DNA from: DAIQNV01 sp038748775
GTDB taxonomy: Bacteria; Planctomycetota; Phycisphaerae; Phycisphaerales; UBA1924
Reading direction: 5' to 3'
NCBI GenBank assembly: GCA_038748775.1
Contig: JBCDIT010000017.1
Span: forward strand, 6,017 to 70,016
Length of the DNA stretch: 64,000 nt
Positions 62,695-64,000 of the stretch are shown here, piece after piece. The notes below the pieces were generated by a model. That model had not been told where the DNA came from and ran no database searches. It was given only the letters and a program-made list of their open reading frames with translations. How positions within the stretch are numbered: the stretch's first letter is position 1; each line of letters opens with the position of its first letter. Both the position numbers and the translations under genes were made by a program.

Positions 62695-63565
62695 CGCGGC
62701 AAGGCCAGCGAGAGCCTCGGCGTTCACGCTCATCGAGCTTCTCGTTGTCATCGCCATCATCGCTTTGTTGATCGGTATTCTCCTTCCGGCGCTCGGTTCT
62801 GCGAGGCTGGCCGGTCGGTCGGCGGTGTGTACCAGCAACACGCGCCAGTTGGTCATCGCATCGAATCTCTACCTCGACGACTATGACGGTGCGCTCCCTC
62901 AATTCGTCATCGATGACCCCTTCGGTCCTGATGAGATCGTGGTCGGCACCCTCTTCGGAGGCAAACGAGGCGATCTTCCGCTCCCGCCTCCGTTCGACTT
63001 TGGGATCAACTCCGTCGGCGTGACCCAACGCCCCCTGAACCCCTATGTCACGGGCACACTGCCCACGTCCGACTTCACAACGTCGTCAACCGGGGAAGAA
63101 ATCGCGGTCGAGGCAGAGCCGTTCCGAAGCCCACTCGACGCCGGCGGCTCACTTCAACTCGGCGGGCCAACACCGACGTTTGTTGAGTCGCTTTATGACA
63201 CCTTCGGTTCGAGCTACGCGATCAACGACCACGGCCCGACCGGCTCGTCTTCCGAAGACGAAGTCGCGACCCTCATCCCGCAGGGCGGGGGCCGGATGCC
63301 CTACGTGTTCGATGCAACGCGGACGCTGCTCATCGGGAGTCAGCCGATCTATAACCACGACGACGGCGGCGACCGCGAGGCTTATTGGTATCAGCAACGC
63401 GATCCCTCGCCCGGAAGCGCTCGGGCGAGCATCGGGTTCGTCGACGGACACGCCGAGGGTGGCGTCACGATCGGCTGGAGCGCCGAGTTCCCGATCTGGG
63501 CGACGCGTGACTACACGTTCGTGCCGGACCCCGCAGACGTGCCCACTGGGTACTTTCTCGACTGA
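62687..63565 (+). CDS. Pseudopilin-like secreted protein (prepilin N-terminus)
   Basis: A 292-aa protein starting GTG 62687 inside the end of adk. The leader MRDAARPARASA is followed by the prepilin helix FTLIELLVVIA...LLPALG, identical over that helix to the protein at 51502-52515. The globular part shares NTRQLVIASNLYLDDYDGALPQF with its paralogue's NQRQLVTAMVLYSQDFRDDLPPN, and ends with the FVDGHAEG motif (x-DG) before IWATRDYTF. It is likely processed by prepilin peptidase and displayed or used in type II-like secretion. Confidence 0.88.
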   Translation: MRDAARPARASAFTLIELLVVIAIIALLIGILLPALGSARLAGRSAVCTSNTRQLVIASNLYLDDYDGALPQFVIDDPFGPDEIVVGTLFGGKRGDLPLPPPFDFGINSVGVTQRPLNPYVTGTLPTSDFTTSSTGEEIAVEAEPFRSPLDAGGSLQLGGPTPTFVESLYDTFGSSYAINDHGPTGSSSEDEVATLIPQGGGRMPYVFDATRTLLIGSQPIYNHDDGGDREAYWYQQRDPSPGSARASIGFVDGHAEGGVTIGWSAEFPIWATRDYTFVPDPADVPTGYFLD

Positions 63566-64000
63566 GCGGACTGAAGTACGGCTCGCCCTAGAGCAGCCGA
63601 AGTGAACCGGTAGCGGGTGACGAACCAAGTCTGATAGCGTCCCGATATCAATGAGCCCGCAGCGCGAGCAACGGCCCTCCCTTGCGGAGCGTTCTTCCTG
63701 GCCTCAAGACACTTCGTTGCTCGCTTGCGCACGAGAAATGAAGGGGCCAGAGAAACGGAGGCGGAGGAGATCCCATGCTCGCGCGGCGGGTTCGTTGTTC
63801 GTCGCCTCAGAACAAGCGGACGAGGATCCCAACTGGACGCTACGAAACAAACATGGTTTCTCTAGCAGGCCGCTAATTGAATCCTTCGTCAAGCGTTTTG
63901 ACGGCGATTTCGTCGGAGATCGGTGTTCGAGTTGATGGGTTGATGACGGATCGGGTGTTCTCCACCCGTCGGATCGCTATCTCAGGGCTGTCATCCGCAA
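63566..64000 (+). other. Gene-free end of window
   Basis: 435 bp without a convincing gene. A perfect dyad CGTCAA-N5-TTGACG lies at 63887-63903, and a hairpin CGGGTG-TTCTC-CACCCG lies near 63954-63970. These may belong to the control region of a gene beyond the window. Confidence 0.45.

Noticed and set aside
63651..63935. 94-codon frame near the right end
   Set aside because: No ribosome site, mixed third-position composition and Arg/Ser-rich nonsense-like sequence.

Overview
The window is GC-rich bacterial DNA that reads as a planctomycete, most likely class Phycisphaerae. The grounds are: five membrane Ser/Thr kinases with TPR or WD40 tails, five ECF sigma factors (four of the 'HTLQPTALVHEA' type), secreted proteins ending in short PEP-CTERM-like tails or in Cys-bracketed ('GC-type') dockerin modules, pseudopilins starting FTLIELLVVIA, and no rRNA, phage or IS genes. 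The taxonomic call is inference from gene families. No alignment or search was run.

Left part (1-35 kb): the 3' end of a PLP decarboxylase, then a signalling-rich stretch. Sigma/kinase operons lie at 7.2-11.0 kb (ECF, WD40 kinase, two lipoproteins), 19.8-27.6 kb (ECF, kinase, kinase-less TPR protein, kinase) and 31.0-35.1 kb (divergent ECF and kinase). A lone kinase sits at 1.6-4.0 kb. At 12.9-16.5 kb four tightly coupled genes encode an ECF factor, a membrane protein with a dockerin-like loop, a possible cohesin-like secreted protein and a VIT/VWA lipoprotein. A sulfotransferase-like protein is paired with a class IV aminotransferase homologue whose PLP lysine is replaced by histidine. A glycine-rich secreted protein and a pair of methyltransferases complete this part.

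Middle (35.1-39.1 kb): the most unusual locus. A strong sigma70-like promoter (35835-35863) faces about 1 kb without a convincing normal gene, dense in perfect hairpins. It contains at least two tRNA-shaped elements that are not normal tRNAs: one lacks the D arm, and one has a 6-nt anticodon loop. Then come a slipin with four N-terminal repeats, a terminator, a canonical tRNA-Gln(UUG) and a calcineurin-like phosphoesterase. I suggest this is an RNA-centred membrane/repair or decoy system. That role is inference.

Next (39.1-44.6 kb) is an imuA-imuB-dnaE2 mutagenesis cassette. At 44.7-52.5 kb lies a beta-glucan (probably laminarin) locus: a GH2/GH5-like hydrolase, GH3, GH16 with CBM6-like and dockerin modules, a two-domain binding protein with dockerin, and a pseudopilin. 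Two copies of one palindrome (CGGAANCGTTCCG) lie upstream.

The right part (53.2-64 kb) is mostly housekeeping and envelope: rlmN, a YwaF-like membrane protein, a WecA/MraY-type transferase and an O-antigen-ligase-like protein in one run of overlapping genes; then fusA with a clear terminator, a PEP-CTERM-type secreted protein, adk overlapping a pseudopilin, and a gene-free end.
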